A stretch of 64,000 nt of DNA, taken from CALAGB01 sp963789565. GTDB lineage: Bacteria > Chloroflexota > Chloroflexia > Thermomicrobiales > Thermomicrobiaceae. Below the pieces are notes generated by a model. That model was not told the origin of the DNA, ran no database searches, and saw only the letters and a program-made list of their open reading frames with translations. This document shows positions 44,260 to 53,403 of the stretch, one piece after another; positions within the stretch are counted from its first letter, which is position 1; the number at the start of each line of letters is the position of its first letter. Location: NCBI GenBank assembly GCA_963789565.1, contig CAWBKX010000002.1, positions 2,728,001-2,792,000 of the forward strand, written 5' to 3'. The position numbers and the translations under genes are program-made.

Positions 44260-44742
44260 TCAGAATGTGCGCCCCAATCGTTGATCCCACGGCTGAGGCG
44301 CCGCCACCCGGATGATCTCGTCCTCCTGGTCACGTACGTAGAGATAGAGATGGGCGAAGAATTCCTCTTCAGGCAGCGGGTAGCTCGGGTTGATACAGAG
44401 GTAGGGGAAGGGCCATGGTGAATCGGCGCCCGGCTCGCATCGCACTTCGATGCGTCGGCCGACCCGTAGGCGATACGTCAATCCGGGGAAGCGGCCCGAT
44501 GGGAGGTCGACGAAGCCGTAGCGCTGCACGTGTTCCCAAACGTCTTTGCCGAGTGTTTCGCGGGCCACAATACGTGCGTTGGTGCGAGCCGAATGGTAGT
44601 CCTCATCGCAGAAGTCCCAGCCCGCGCTCCGCTTGGGCACGTGATACCAGTGCTGAGTCCAGGGTAGCTCGATGCCACCGTGCCGCGTTTCGATAGGTAG
44701 CTCGACACTGCGCCGAAGCAGCCAGTCCAGAAACCGGGCCAT
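44260..44742 (-). CDS. Unrecognised 160-residue protein in the Rieske operon
   Basis: I do not recognise this protein. It starts at ATG 44742 (MARFLDWLLRRSVELP) with GGGAG five to six bases upstream. Composition is rich in Trp, Tyr, Pro and Arg; the C-terminal half reads YLCINPSYPLPEEEFFAHLYLYV, with one of three Cys residues. It has no signal peptide or membrane helix. It lies between the small Gly-Gly-ending protein gene (85 bp) and the Rieske gene (132 bp) on the same strand. A resemblance to the prokaryotic E2-like fold was considered only because of the neighbour and is not supported strongly. Confidence 0.6.
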   Translation of the reverse strand: MARFLDWLLRRSVELPIETRHGGIELPWTQHWYHVPKRSAGWDFCDEDYHSARTNARIVARETLGKDVWEHVQRYGFVDLPSGRFPGLTYRLRVGRRIEVRCEPGADSPWPFPYLCINPSYPLPEEEFFAHLYLYVRDQEDEIIRVAAPQPWDQRLGRTF

Positions 44743-44827
44743 GAGCGCTCCCTTAATCACAAGAGGTTGATGATGAGAGGTTGGTCAGGCGGCTCGGGCA
44801 CGGTCCCGGCCGCCTGTTGACGACGGT

Positions 44828-45064
44828 CTAACCACCCGCGATCGGAGCGATGATCTGATACTCCTCGGCCGACGGGTCAAACCTGCCACGATCGAGCACG
44901 TGTTTGTCATCGACCTTGCGGGAGACGGCGCAGCCGCGTTGGCGTGCATCCTTGATGATCCGCTCAGCCTCGGCGATGGCTTCACGCGTCTCGTCGGTGT
45001 CGACCGTGGAATCCCATTCCAGCACCTGGTGACCCCGGCGATTGGCGATGATCAGGCGGGACAT
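44828..45064 (-). CDS. Small protein ending in Gly-Gly, possible beta-grasp (MoaD/ThiS-like) protein
   Basis: 78 residues from ATG 45064, which follows GGAGGACAG. It has an N-terminal strand pair (RLIIANRRGHQVLEWD), one long helix (TREAIAEAERIIKDARQRG) and ends EEYQIIAPIAGG with a free diglycine. MoaD, ThiS and ubiquitin-like proteins share this order of elements and such an end (for example FFPPVTGG in MoaD). Sequence identity elsewhere is low, so the call is a hypothesis. It is the first gene of the operon with the 160-residue protein and the Rieske protein. If right, the C-terminus could be thiocarboxylated or conjugated. Confidence 0.5.
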   Translation of the reverse strand: MSRLIIANRRGHQVLEWDSTVDTDETREAIAEAERIIKDARQRGCAVSRKVDDKHVLDRGRFDPSAEEYQIIAPIAGG

Positions 45065-45466
45065 CTGTCCTCCTATCGAATGATGCCGGTGAGGCAAGAC
45101 ATTGGGACGACGACGGTGTTTACATATTATGGACCCGTGTGCCATGAAGACAATAGGACCCACAACATGTTGTTGCGGATCTGGCGGGTCGGTCGCGGGC
45201 TATACCCGAATCTTCCGCCTCAACGATCCTCGTGAGAGGTGGCTTTCCGCTGTGCCCGTGAAGGGCTGTCACCTATGCGCCGACTCATCGCATCACCTGT
45301 GCCAAACAGGCGCCGAATTTGGGCTTTATTTGAGGTCCAACGAGATCGGCCACCGTATTCATAGGTGTCGGCTGTAGAGCGGACGTCTTGAGGCGCGCTA
45401 TGATGGGCAGGCTATAGCGGTCGGACTGCGTCGATCGCGACGATGTTGAGAAAGGAACAAGCCTCA
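45065..45466. other. Divergent intergenic region
   Basis: 402 bp between the start of the Rieske operon and the dioxygenase gene, read in opposite directions. Both promoters should lie here. No ORF or clear operator was recognised. Confidence 0.45.
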
Positions 45467-46330
45467 ATGCCATTGGTCTATGCCTGCATCACGCCGCACG
45501 GCTTCTCACTCATTCCCGCGGTGAGCGATGACGCGGAAGGTGGACTTGCCACGCGCGCCGCGCTGGAGGAGGTTGGCCGTCGCGCCGCCGCCACCAAGCC
45601 GGACGTCATCGTGATCGCCACTCCTCATGGGTTTCGCGTCGACGCCACCATCTGCTTAGCTTCGGTCGCTCGCGCTGCTGGGACGCTCTCTTGGAATGGA
45701 CGGACCCTTGAGATGAACGTGCCGGTCGATTCGGACATGACCGACGCCATCGCCGAAGCGGCACAGGCGCGCGGGGTGCCGATCGCGCTCGGAGGCTATG
45801 CCGGGAATGCTCGCCATCAGAGCGCCATTCCGATGGACTGGGGCGTCATGGTACCGGCTTGGTTCCTGGGCCACAATCAAAACGCGGTCGGGCACGGCAG
45901 CGTGCTGGCCCCGGCTCCGGAGCCGATCGGACCGCCCATCGTCATCGCCAACCCCTCACGAAGCCTGCCACGCGAGGCGATGGTGGATTTCGGTACTGCC
46001 GTGGCCGAAGCGGCCGAGAAGGATGGCCGAAACGTCGTCTTCGTCGCCTCTTGCGACTGGGCGCACAAGCATCAGGAGAGCGGCCCCTACGGGTTCAGCC
46101 CGGCCGCCGAAGAGGTGGACGGCATCGTCATGGACGCACTCAAGCGGGACGATCCGGGTAGTCTGATGAGCCTGCCAGATGAGAAGGCCCGCGAAGCCGC
46201 CATCGATGGGCTTTGGCAGACGCTCATGCTGGCTGGAGCGCTGAAGCATACGCCGATGAAGGGCGAGGTTCTCAGCTACGAGCATCCCACGTACTACGGC
46301 ATGTTCGTGGCGTCGTACCAGCCGGTGTAG
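45467..46330 (+). CDS. Class III extradiol dioxygenase, LigB/DODA family
   Basis: A 287-residue protein of the LigB group (PF02900): MPLVYACITPHGFSLIP start, VIVIATPHGFRVD, HQSAIPMDWGVMVPAWFLG, and FVASCDWAHKHQESGPYG. The His residues of TPHG and SCDWAHKH and a downstream Glu form the non-haem iron site. Such enzymes open catechol rings between C-OH and the adjacent carbon. AAAGGAAC lies ten bases before the ATG at 45467; a longer frame from 45443 adds nine residues without a site. It is divergent from the Rieske operon, which may be functional if both act on aromatics, and is followed by a terminator. Confidence 0.85.
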   Translation: MPLVYACITPHGFSLIPAVSDDAEGGLATRAALEEVGRRAAATKPDVIVIATPHGFRVDATICLASVARAAGTLSWNGRTLEMNVPVDSDMTDAIAEAAQARGVPIALGGYAGNARHQSAIPMDWGVMVPAWFLGHNQNAVGHGSVLAPAPEPIGPPIVIANPSRSLPREAMVDFGTAVAEAAEKDGRNVVFVASCDWAHKHQESGPYGFSPAAEEVDGIVMDALKRDDPGSLMSLPDEKAREAAIDGLWQTLMLAGALKHTPMKGEVLSYEHPTYYGMFVASYQPV

Positions 46331-46817
46331 AGGTCTTCTCGGACTGGCGCAGAGTGCGGATTGCCTCTGATCTATGTCTCTCGCCATGAGTGGAATCAGA
46401 CAAAATGCAAAACAGCCTGGGCGATGCTCGCCCGGGCTGTTTTGCATTCGGATCTCGTCAGCGACGCGGCTGCAGGATTACTTGCGTTTTGGCTGCGGTG
46501 CTGACGTTGAGACGGGTTCGATCCACCGCTCATCGTCTTCATTGCTGGCGTCACCCTTGAGATTTTCTAATCTGAAGAACGACATGCTTGCCCCGATTTG
46601 TTCTGTTCGGATCGTTCCCGCAGATCACGATGAAATCAGAGCACCACGCATCTGGCACTCAAGTGGTTAGCACGTGGTTACCTGCTATTGCGTCCGGACG
46701 TCAGGACGTGGATAGTACGGCGTGGATGTGACAGCGGGCGGAGCGGGGACTCTGGTCGCTGAATCTCCCGGACATTCCGGCTTCATGCCATGCAAACGTT
46801 CACGGGGAAGAGAGCAC
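46331..46817. other. Gene-free stretch upstream of hyuA, with a terminator
   Basis: 487 bp. It contains the dioxygenase terminator (46405-46447) and should hold the promoter of the hyuA operon. A longer reading of hyuA from 46722 has no ribosome site. No other feature was recognised. Confidence 0.5.
46405..46447 (+). terminator. Terminator after the dioxygenase gene
   Basis: ATGCAAAACAGCC pairs with GGCTGTTTTGCAT, with a further inner GGGCG/CGCCC stem and an ATGCT loop: an A-run on one side and a T-run on the other, 75 bp past the stop. Confidence 0.88.
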
Positions 46818-48884
46818 ATGGGAAGATTTCGACTCGGTGTCGACATCGGTGGCACGTTCACCGATTTCTTGCTCATGGACGAAGATTCGGGCAGCTACAA
46901 CTTGGTGAAGATCGCCTCGACGCCCGATCACCCGTCCAACGCGATTCTCGAAGGACTTCAACGACTCACACACGACTACGACCTCGATGCGTCGGAAATC
47001 GTCTCCTTCGTCCACGGCACCACGCTGGCCGTCAATACGTTGATCCAACGCAGCGGAGCGCGGGTCGGATTGTTGGTGACCGAGGGCTACCGCGACATCC
47101 TGGAACTGCGTCGATTGCGGCTCGAGGATCCGAGTCAGCTCTACAGCGACAAACCGGTGCCGCTGGCGCCACGGCGACACGTGCGTGAGGTTCGCGAACG
47201 CTTGCTGGTCGACGGCAGCGAATACATCCCGCTCGATCTCGATCAGGTCGAGCAGGTAGCTCGCGACCTCGTGGCGGATGGCGTCGAAACGCTGGCCATC
47301 GCCTTCCTGCACAGCTACCGCAATCCAGCCCACGAGAATGCCGCCAAAGAGCGCATCAAGCAGGCCCTGCCCGATGTCTACGTCTGTACCTCGAGCGAGA
47401 TCTGGCCGCAATTCCGCGAGTACGAGCGAACGTTGGTGGCGGTCATGAATGCGCACATCGGCCAAAAGATGGAGGAGTACTTCACCTCGCTCGAGCGCGA
47501 GCTGCGTGAGACGGGCATGAGCACGCCGGTTTACTCGACCAAGTCCAACGGCGGCATCATGACGGCACGCAGCGCCGCACGAGTTCCGGTCGAGACGCTC
47601 CTTTCGGGTCCAGCGTCGGGTGTCATCGGAGCCGCCACCATCGCGCGGCACAGCGCTCATCCGCGTGTCATCGCCTTCGACATGGGCGGCACCAGTGCCG
47701 ACGTCTCGGTCATCAACGGTGACGTCAGCTACTCGACCGAAAACCACGTCGGTGAATTTCCGGTCACCATGCCTGCGGTCGACGTCTCGTCGATCGGTGC
47801 GGGTGGCGGGTCGGTGGCCTGGATCGATGCAGAGGGCGTCTTGAAGGTCGGTCCTCGCAGCGTCGGATCGAGTCCTGGCCCGGCTTGTTACGGTCGCGGT
47901 GGCACCGAACCGACCGTCACCGACGCCTACGTCGAGTTGGGCATCATCGACCCGGCGCATTTCCTGGGTGGCGAGTTGACGCTGCAGCCCGAGCTGTCGC
48001 ATGCCGCACTCAGCGAAATCGGGGCTCGCCTCGGCTGCGATGCGCAGCAGGCGGCCCGCTATGTTCTCAACGTCGCCACTGCCAACATGTACGCCGAGTT
48101 CATCCCACTCATGGCACGCCAGGGAGTGGACGCGCGCGATTTCGCGTTGCTGGCCTTCGGCGGAGCCGGTCCCACCCACGCCTTCATGCTGGCGGGTGAA
48201 GTCGGAATCGATCACGTGATCGTGCCGCCGACGCCGGGCGTCCTCTGCGCGCTCGGGTGCCTAATGGCCGACTTCCGCTCCGATTTCATCCGCACGCTCT
48301 ACCTGCGCATGAGCGAGCTCGAACCAGCCGCGTTGGAGCGCGAATTCGCCGAAATCGAGCAAGAGGCACGTGCCTGGTTGGCCGAACAGAACATCGAGGA
48401 GTCCGATCTGGCTGGTATGCATCTGGTTCGCAGTGCGGACATGCGCTACCGCGGTCAGTCCTTCGAATTGACCATTCCAGTTCCGGACGATCTCTCAACG
48501 TCAGCTGGAGTTGCGGAGCTCCTCGATGGCTATCATCGCCACTACGAGCAGATCTACGGGCATAGCGACGAGGGAGCCGAGACTGAGATCATCAGCGTCC
48601 GCGTGCAGATCGTCGGCCAGACGATCAAGCCATCGATGGCGAACGACAACACGGCCGAGCGCGTGAGTCACGCGCCTGCGCGGCCGATCGGTACACGCAC
48701 GGTGCGGTTGGCCTCACCAGCCTGGGATGCACCGGTCTACGAGCGCGATCAACTGAGCCCGGGTGAAGTGCTGGACGGTCCCTGCATCATCGAGCAATAC
48801 GACAGCACGATCCTGGTCACGCCGGGATTTCGGCTCGAGATAGACAAGTCAGCGCAACGTCATCGGCACACTCCACACCGCTGA
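46818..48884 (+). CDS. hyuA: Hydantoinase/oxoprolinase subunit A
   Basis: A 688-residue HyuA-type subunit of the ATP-dependent N-methylhydantoinase / 5-oxoprolinase / acetone carboxylase family. The ATPase signature LGVDIGGTFTDFLLMD is at the N-terminus; FDMGGTSADVSVI and SSIGAGGGSVAWID are the second and third nucleotide contacts. It opens a cyclic amide with ATP together with HyuB. Start is the ATG at 46818, after GGGGAAGAGAG; a frame to 46722 has no support. It forms an operon with the acylase gene (35 bp) and hyuB. Confidence 0.9.
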   Translation: MGRFRLGVDIGGTFTDFLLMDEDSGSYNLVKIASTPDHPSNAILEGLQRLTHDYDLDASEIVSFVHGTTLAVNTLIQRSGARVGLLVTEGYRDILELRRLRLEDPSQLYSDKPVPLAPRRHVREVRERLLVDGSEYIPLDLDQVEQVARDLVADGVETLAIAFLHSYRNPAHENAAKERIKQALPDVYVCTSSEIWPQFREYERTLVAVMNAHIGQKMEEYFTSLERELRETGMSTPVYSTKSNGGIMTARSAARVPVETLLSGPASGVIGAATIARHSAHPRVIAFDMGGTSADVSVINGDVSYSTENHVGEFPVTMPAVDVSSIGAGGGSVAWIDAEGVLKVGPRSVGSSPGPACYGRGGTEPTVTDAYVELGIIDPAHFLGGELTLQPELSHAALSEIGARLGCDAQQAARYVLNVATANMYAEFIPLMARQGVDARDFALLAFGGAGPTHAFMLAGEVGIDHVIVPPTPGVLCALGCLMADFRSDFIRTLYLRMSELEPAALEREFAEIEQEARAWLAEQNIEESDLAGMHLVRSADMRYRGQSFELTIPVPDDLSTSAGVAELLDGYHRHYEQIYGHSDEGAETEIISVRVQIVGQTIKPSMANDNTAERVSHAPARPIGTRTVRLASPAWDAPVYERDQLSPGEVLDGPCIIEQYDSTILVTPGFRLEIDKSAQRHRHTPHR

Positions 48885-48919
48885 CGGAGGGTTTAGCAGC
48901 GTGGAGGAGGGAGCCGTCG

Positions 48920-50998
48920 ATGACGGGGCCTGACGCGGACCCTGGCAGCGAGATCCTCTGGGACACCTGGGGCGTCGCGCACATCTTCGCCGGTGATGTT
49001 CCGAGCCTCTTTCACGCCTATGGTTATGCCCAGATGCACAACCACGGCGACCTGTTGCTGCGGCTGTACGCTGAGGGGCGCGGCCGCAGCGCCGAGTATT
49101 TCGGCGAGGAATATCTCACCACGGATCGGCTGACCCATACCATGGGCATACCGCAGCGCGCTCGAGATTGGTTCGATCAGCTATCGCCGGAATTCAGATC
49201 TAACCTCCAGGCCTTTAGCGACGGGATCAACGCCTACGGACGAGAGCATCCGGAGGTGCTGGATGCAGCAGCGCGGCCTGTTCTACCGGTCGGGCCGGCC
49301 GATATCCTGGCCCATATGCAGCGCATTCTCTTCACGTTCGTGACCCTGCAGGGGCAGAACGGTCGCGGCAACGATGCACTGCAGGTCGTAACCGAAGGCA
49401 TTCCCGTGCTGGCCGGCTCAAACGGCTGGGCTATTGCCCCATCCTATTCGAAGGGCGGCAGCACGCTGCATCTGGCCAACCCGCACTTGCCGTGGAGCGA
49501 TCTCTACGTCTGGTTCGAAGCGCAGCTGGTGGCGCCGGGCTACGATGCCTATGGCGTGACCCTGGTGGGTGTACCGGTGCTTACGATCGGTTTCAACGAC
49601 CAGGTCGCCTGGACGCATACCGTCAACACCATCGATGCCTGGGACGCGTATCTGTTGACGCTTGACGGCGACGGCTATCGCTTGGACGGCGAGACGTTGG
49701 CGTTCGAGACAGAGACGCAGGTGCTGCGGGTGCGGGAGGCGGATGGCAGTCTGCGAGAAGAGACGATCGAGATTCGCCGCAGCGTTCACGGACCGTTAGT
49801 CGCTGAGCAAGACGGACAGCCGGTGGCGCTGCGGGTGGTCGGGCTCGACATCAGTCCCGCCAATCACACGCTCGAACAGTGGTGGCGCATGGGCAGTGCT
49901 CGCGATCTCGAAGACTTCGACGATGCGCTTCGCATGATGCAGCTACCGATGTTCAACACCATCTACGGCGATCGCGACGGCCACGCACTGGCGCAATATT
50001 GCGGGATGGTGCCGAAGCGGGCCGAGGGTGACTGGAACTTTTGGGCGGGGATGATCCCCGGTGATTCAGCGGCCACGCTGTGGCACGAAACGCATCCGTT
50101 TGAGGACCTGCCGCGCGTCGTTGACCCGCCGTCCGGTTGGGTGCAGAACTCCAACAGCCCGCCATGGACTTACACTCTGCCACCGCTCGACCCAGATGCC
50201 TTTCCGCCGTACCTGGCGCCACGCTGGCTCAATCCGCGCGAGCAGTCGGGCATGCGCATGCTGCTGGAGCACGGACCGTTTTCGTTCGAAGATGTGGTGA
50301 CCGCTTCCGGATCAAATCAGTCCGAGCTGGCGCTCCATCTGGTCGGTGATCTGGTGACGGCGGCTAAGTCGGGAAGCGAATTTGCGCGCGAAGCCGCGGC
50401 GGTCCTGGCGAAGTGGGATCAACGCTACGACGCCGAAAGCCGCGGAGCGGCACTCTTCGCCGCCTGGCTCACCGAGATGCTGCCTCTCAACAGCGGTGTC
50501 ACCATCCTGGACCTGGTTGCGACGCCCTGGGATGCGAGCCGGCCCCTCGACACACCGGCTGGTTTAGCAAACCCACCGTCGGCGGTCGCGGGACTCGAAC
50601 GCGCCGCCGCGACCTTGCGTGGGATGGCCGGTAGCCTCGATGTTGCCTGGGGCGAAGTCTTTCGTTTGCGGCTCGAGGGAACGGACGTTGACTTGCCGAG
50701 CAATGGCGCGCGCGATCCTCTCGGCGTCTTCCGTGCCATGTGGTACGTCCTTGATGAAGATGGGCGGTTCGGCTCGGTCGGAGGCACCAGCTACGTTCAC
50801 GTCGTCGAGTTCTCCGACCCACTGCGCGCCCAGGTCTTGCTCGCGAATGGCAACGCCACGCAGCCCGGCTCGCCGCATCGCGGTGACCAGCTGACGCTCT
50901 ACGCTGCTAAAGCGCTTCGGCAGGTGTGGCGCACTCGTGCGGAGATCGAAGCCAATCTGACCTCGCGCGACGTACTGATTTGCAAACCTGAGCGCTAA
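48920..50998 (+). CDS. Penicillin acylase family Ntn hydrolase without signal peptide
   Basis: A 692-residue protein of the penicillin/aculeacin acylase family. These are made as a precursor that cuts itself before a Ser, which becomes the N-terminal nucleophile; here it is Ser167 in LAGSNGWAI, giving subunits of about 166 and 526 residues. The FNTIYGDRDGHALAQYCG and ANHTLEQWWRMG parts are also characteristic. Known members hydrolyse side-chain amides of beta-lactams, acyl-homoserine lactones or lipopeptides, usually outside the cytoplasm, but this one has no signal peptide. GGAGGAGGGAG precedes the ATG. Placed between hyuA and hyuB, it probably supplies or consumes their substrate. Confidence 0.85.
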   Translation: MTGPDADPGSEILWDTWGVAHIFAGDVPSLFHAYGYAQMHNHGDLLLRLYAEGRGRSAEYFGEEYLTTDRLTHTMGIPQRARDWFDQLSPEFRSNLQAFSDGINAYGREHPEVLDAAARPVLPVGPADILAHMQRILFTFVTLQGQNGRGNDALQVVTEGIPVLAGSNGWAIAPSYSKGGSTLHLANPHLPWSDLYVWFEAQLVAPGYDAYGVTLVGVPVLTIGFNDQVAWTHTVNTIDAWDAYLLTLDGDGYRLDGETLAFETETQVLRVREADGSLREETIEIRRSVHGPLVAEQDGQPVALRVVGLDISPANHTLEQWWRMGSARDLEDFDDALRMMQLPMFNTIYGDRDGHALAQYCGMVPKRAEGDWNFWAGMIPGDSAATLWHETHPFEDLPRVVDPPSGWVQNSNSPPWTYTLPPLDPDAFPPYLAPRWLNPREQSGMRMLLEHGPFSFEDVVTASGSNQSELALHLVGDLVTAAKSGSEFAREAAAVLAKWDQRYDAESRGAALFAAWLTEMLPLNSGVTILDLVATPWDASRPLDTPAGLANPPSAVAGLERAAATLRGMAGSLDVAWGEVFRLRLEGTDVDLPSNGARDPLGVFRAMWYVLDEDGRFGSVGGTSYVHVVEFSDPLRAQVLLANGNATQPGSPHRGDQLTLYAAKALRQVWRTRAEIEANLTSRDVLICKPER

Positions 50999-51023
50999 CG
51001 TCGAACCTGGAGGATAGAGGGAA

Positions 51024-53072
51024 ATGCAGACCGAAGACCGATCGAAGAACAACGTCACGGAGTCGGGAACCGACAAAGTCTTGCTCGAGGTGCTGCGCAA
51101 TCGCTTTCAGGCTATCGTGGATGAGATGGGTTACGTGGTGCTGCGCACTGGCCACACGGTCTTCGTCAAGGAAACGGGCGACTTCGGCGTGGCGCTGGCC
51201 AGCAAGCAGGGCGAGGTGTTTGCCACACCTTACCGCGTTGGCGTGCATTTGATGGTCGGGTTGCCCCTTCAGGACGTGCTGCAATACGTCGAGGAGAAGC
51301 TGGGCGGATGGCATGAGGGGGACGTCTTCCTCTCGAACGACCCAGTCAGCACCGGCGGCATGGCCACGCATCTGCCTGACATCTACATATGGAAGCCGAT
51401 CTTCGACAAGGGCGAGCTGATCTGCTTCGCCTGGAGCTTCATCCATTTCTCCGACGTCGGCGGACGCGTTCCTGGCAGCATTGCGCCGTCAAACTCCGAG
51501 ACCTTTCAGGAGGGCGTGGTCTATCCGCCGGTGCATTTGATGTCGGAGGGGAAGATCAACCACGAGGTCCTCTCGATCTTGATGGCCAACTGCCGCATCC
51601 CCGAGCTCAATTGGGGCGACATCAAGGCCCAGTTGGCCGGTCTAAATACGGCAGAGCGACGCATCCACGATCTGATCGCCCGCTACGGCTCTGACGTGGT
51701 GCGCAACGGCATCGACAACGTCCTCGATTATGCCGAGGCGCAGGCGCGACGTGTTATCGACGACATCCCGGACGGCACGTACTACTTCGACGACTATCTT
51801 GAGATCGACCACGTCATCCTAGGCCGACTGCAGCGCATCAAGCTAGCCCTGACGGTTAAGGGGAGCGACATCATCCTCGATTTCACGGGCACCGACCCGC
51901 AGGTTCAGGCCGCCTTCAACATGGCCACCGGCGGCAAGGATGGCCACTGGATGATCTCGTTCAGTCTGATCAGCTTCCTGCGCACGATGGCGCCCGACAT
52001 GATTCTGAATAGCGGCGCGGTGCGGCCACTCAAGTACATCTTGCCCAAGGGGAGCATGCTCAACCCGGAGCCGCGCGCCTCCTACGGCGTGCGTGCCGCG
52101 TTGATGTTCCGCGTTTTCGACGCCATCCTCGGCGCGTTGGGACAGGCGTTGCCCGACAAGATCAACGCAGCCGGATCCAATCAGGGCTCGATCCTGCTCG
52201 TTTCGGTGCCGGACGCGGAGACCGGCGGCACGAAAGTGAGCGTGGTCCAGCCGCTGGCCGGTGGCTCGGGCGGACGGCCGATGAAAGATGGCCTGGATGG
52301 CGTCGACGTCGCCATGGGCTACCTCAAGAACGTGCCGACCGAGAGTATCGAGCAGGAGGTGCCCGTTCTGGTGAGCCGCTATTGCCTGCGTGAGAACAGC
52401 GGCGGTGCGGGCTACTACCGCGGTGGAGTTGGTGTCGAGCTCGTGCTGAAAGTCTTTCCGCCGAACAGCGTCATCACGGCGCGTGGCATGGAGCGCTACA
52501 CCTTCCGACCCTGGGGAAGACTGGGCGGAAAAGCCGGCACGACCGGGTTCACGATCCTGAATCCGGGAACCGATCGGGAGCGGAATGTCGGCAAGATTGA
52601 CGTCCTCTATCTGGAGCCGGGCGACCGGGTGTTCATCGGCGCGCAAGGTGGCGGCGGCTACGGCGATCCGCTGGCACGGCCCGTCGCCTGGGTGTTAGAC
52701 GACGTCCTGGACGAACTCGTCACCGTGGAAAGCGCACGGGGCGAGTATGGCGTGGTGATCGAGGGCGGTCACGTCGACGAGGCGGCGACGACGGCGCTGC
52801 GCGCCGAGTTGCGCTCCAGTCGTGGCGAGAATCTCCCGGATTTTGACTTCGGTCCGGAACGTGACGCCTACGAGCGCCGCTGGACGCCCGAACTGCAGGA
52901 CGCCATCTTTGCCGCCACCAACCACTACCAGACCACCATGCGCAACTTCCTGCGCACGCGGCTATTCGAACGTCTGCAGCAGCGCTTCAATGACGGCGAA
53001 ACGGTGCGGCCCGACGAGATCGCGGGCGAGGTAGATGCCATTCGGGAGCAGGAGTTGACGGTTCGCGTCTAA
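51024..53072 (+). CDS. hyuB: Hydantoinase/oxoprolinase subunit B
   Basis: A 682-residue HyuB-type subunit, slightly longer than the family norm of about 580 because of a C-terminal helical tail. Typical parts are LEVLRNRFQAIVDEMGYVVLRTGHT, GDVFLSNDPVSTGGMATHLPD and FSDVGGRVPGSIAPSN, and RENSGGAGYYRGGVGVEL. Together with HyuA it hydrolyses a cyclic imide or lactam with ATP. GGAGGATAGAGGG lies before the ATG, 25 bp after the acylase stop, so all three genes form one operon. Subunit order is A-acylase-B instead of the usual A-B. Confidence 0.9.
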   Translation: MQTEDRSKNNVTESGTDKVLLEVLRNRFQAIVDEMGYVVLRTGHTVFVKETGDFGVALASKQGEVFATPYRVGVHLMVGLPLQDVLQYVEEKLGGWHEGDVFLSNDPVSTGGMATHLPDIYIWKPIFDKGELICFAWSFIHFSDVGGRVPGSIAPSNSETFQEGVVYPPVHLMSEGKINHEVLSILMANCRIPELNWGDIKAQLAGLNTAERRIHDLIARYGSDVVRNGIDNVLDYAEAQARRVIDDIPDGTYYFDDYLEIDHVILGRLQRIKLALTVKGSDIILDFTGTDPQVQAAFNMATGGKDGHWMISFSLISFLRTMAPDMILNSGAVRPLKYILPKGSMLNPEPRASYGVRAALMFRVFDAILGALGQALPDKINAAGSNQGSILLVSVPDAETGGTKVSVVQPLAGGSGGRPMKDGLDGVDVAMGYLKNVPTESIEQEVPVLVSRYCLRENSGGAGYYRGGVGVELVLKVFPPNSVITARGMERYTFRPWGRLGGKAGTTGFTILNPGTDRERNVGKIDVLYLEPGDRVFIGAQGGGGYGDPLARPVAWVLDDVLDELVTVESARGEYGVVIEGGHVDEAATTALRAELRSSRGENLPDFDFGPERDAYERRWTPELQDAIFAATNHYQTTMRNFLRTRLFERLQQRFNDGETVRPDEIAGEVDAIREQELTVRV

Positions 53073-53403
53073 GCGCCCAACCACCATAGGATTCGCAGGG
53101 CCATCCTCCCCGCTCGGTACGGGCGACGCATGTGTCGCCCACCACACCCTCGCGCCCAAACCATCACCCGCAGAGGATATTCTTCTCGCCCGTACAGACG
53201 GCGTGTGATCGGGGCATGCGGGCACGCAGGGTGCATAGTCCCAGATCGCGGTGTAATGGGATAATGCACACAGCTTGACGCAACCGGGGGCGCGACGCCC
53301 GGACGCGCGAGATTTACGGCAGACCTCTCAATGTTTGAATTCCCGCATTTCGACCTGTATCCGCGGCCACGCAGCAAATTTCGACGAGGGGTGGAGGGGA
53401 ATC
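53073..53403. other. Gene-free stretch with a small palindrome
   Basis: 331 bp between hyuB and the metallopeptidase. It contains GGGCGAC-(6)-GTCGCCC at 53121-53140, which could be the operon terminator or a dispersed repeat. No ORF with a ribosome site. Confidence 0.45.

Noticed and set aside
44260..44742. E2 ubiquitin-conjugating-like enzyme next to the Gly-Gly protein
   Set aside because: One Cys near YLCINP is not enough; strand order and flanking motifs of E2 folds are not evident.
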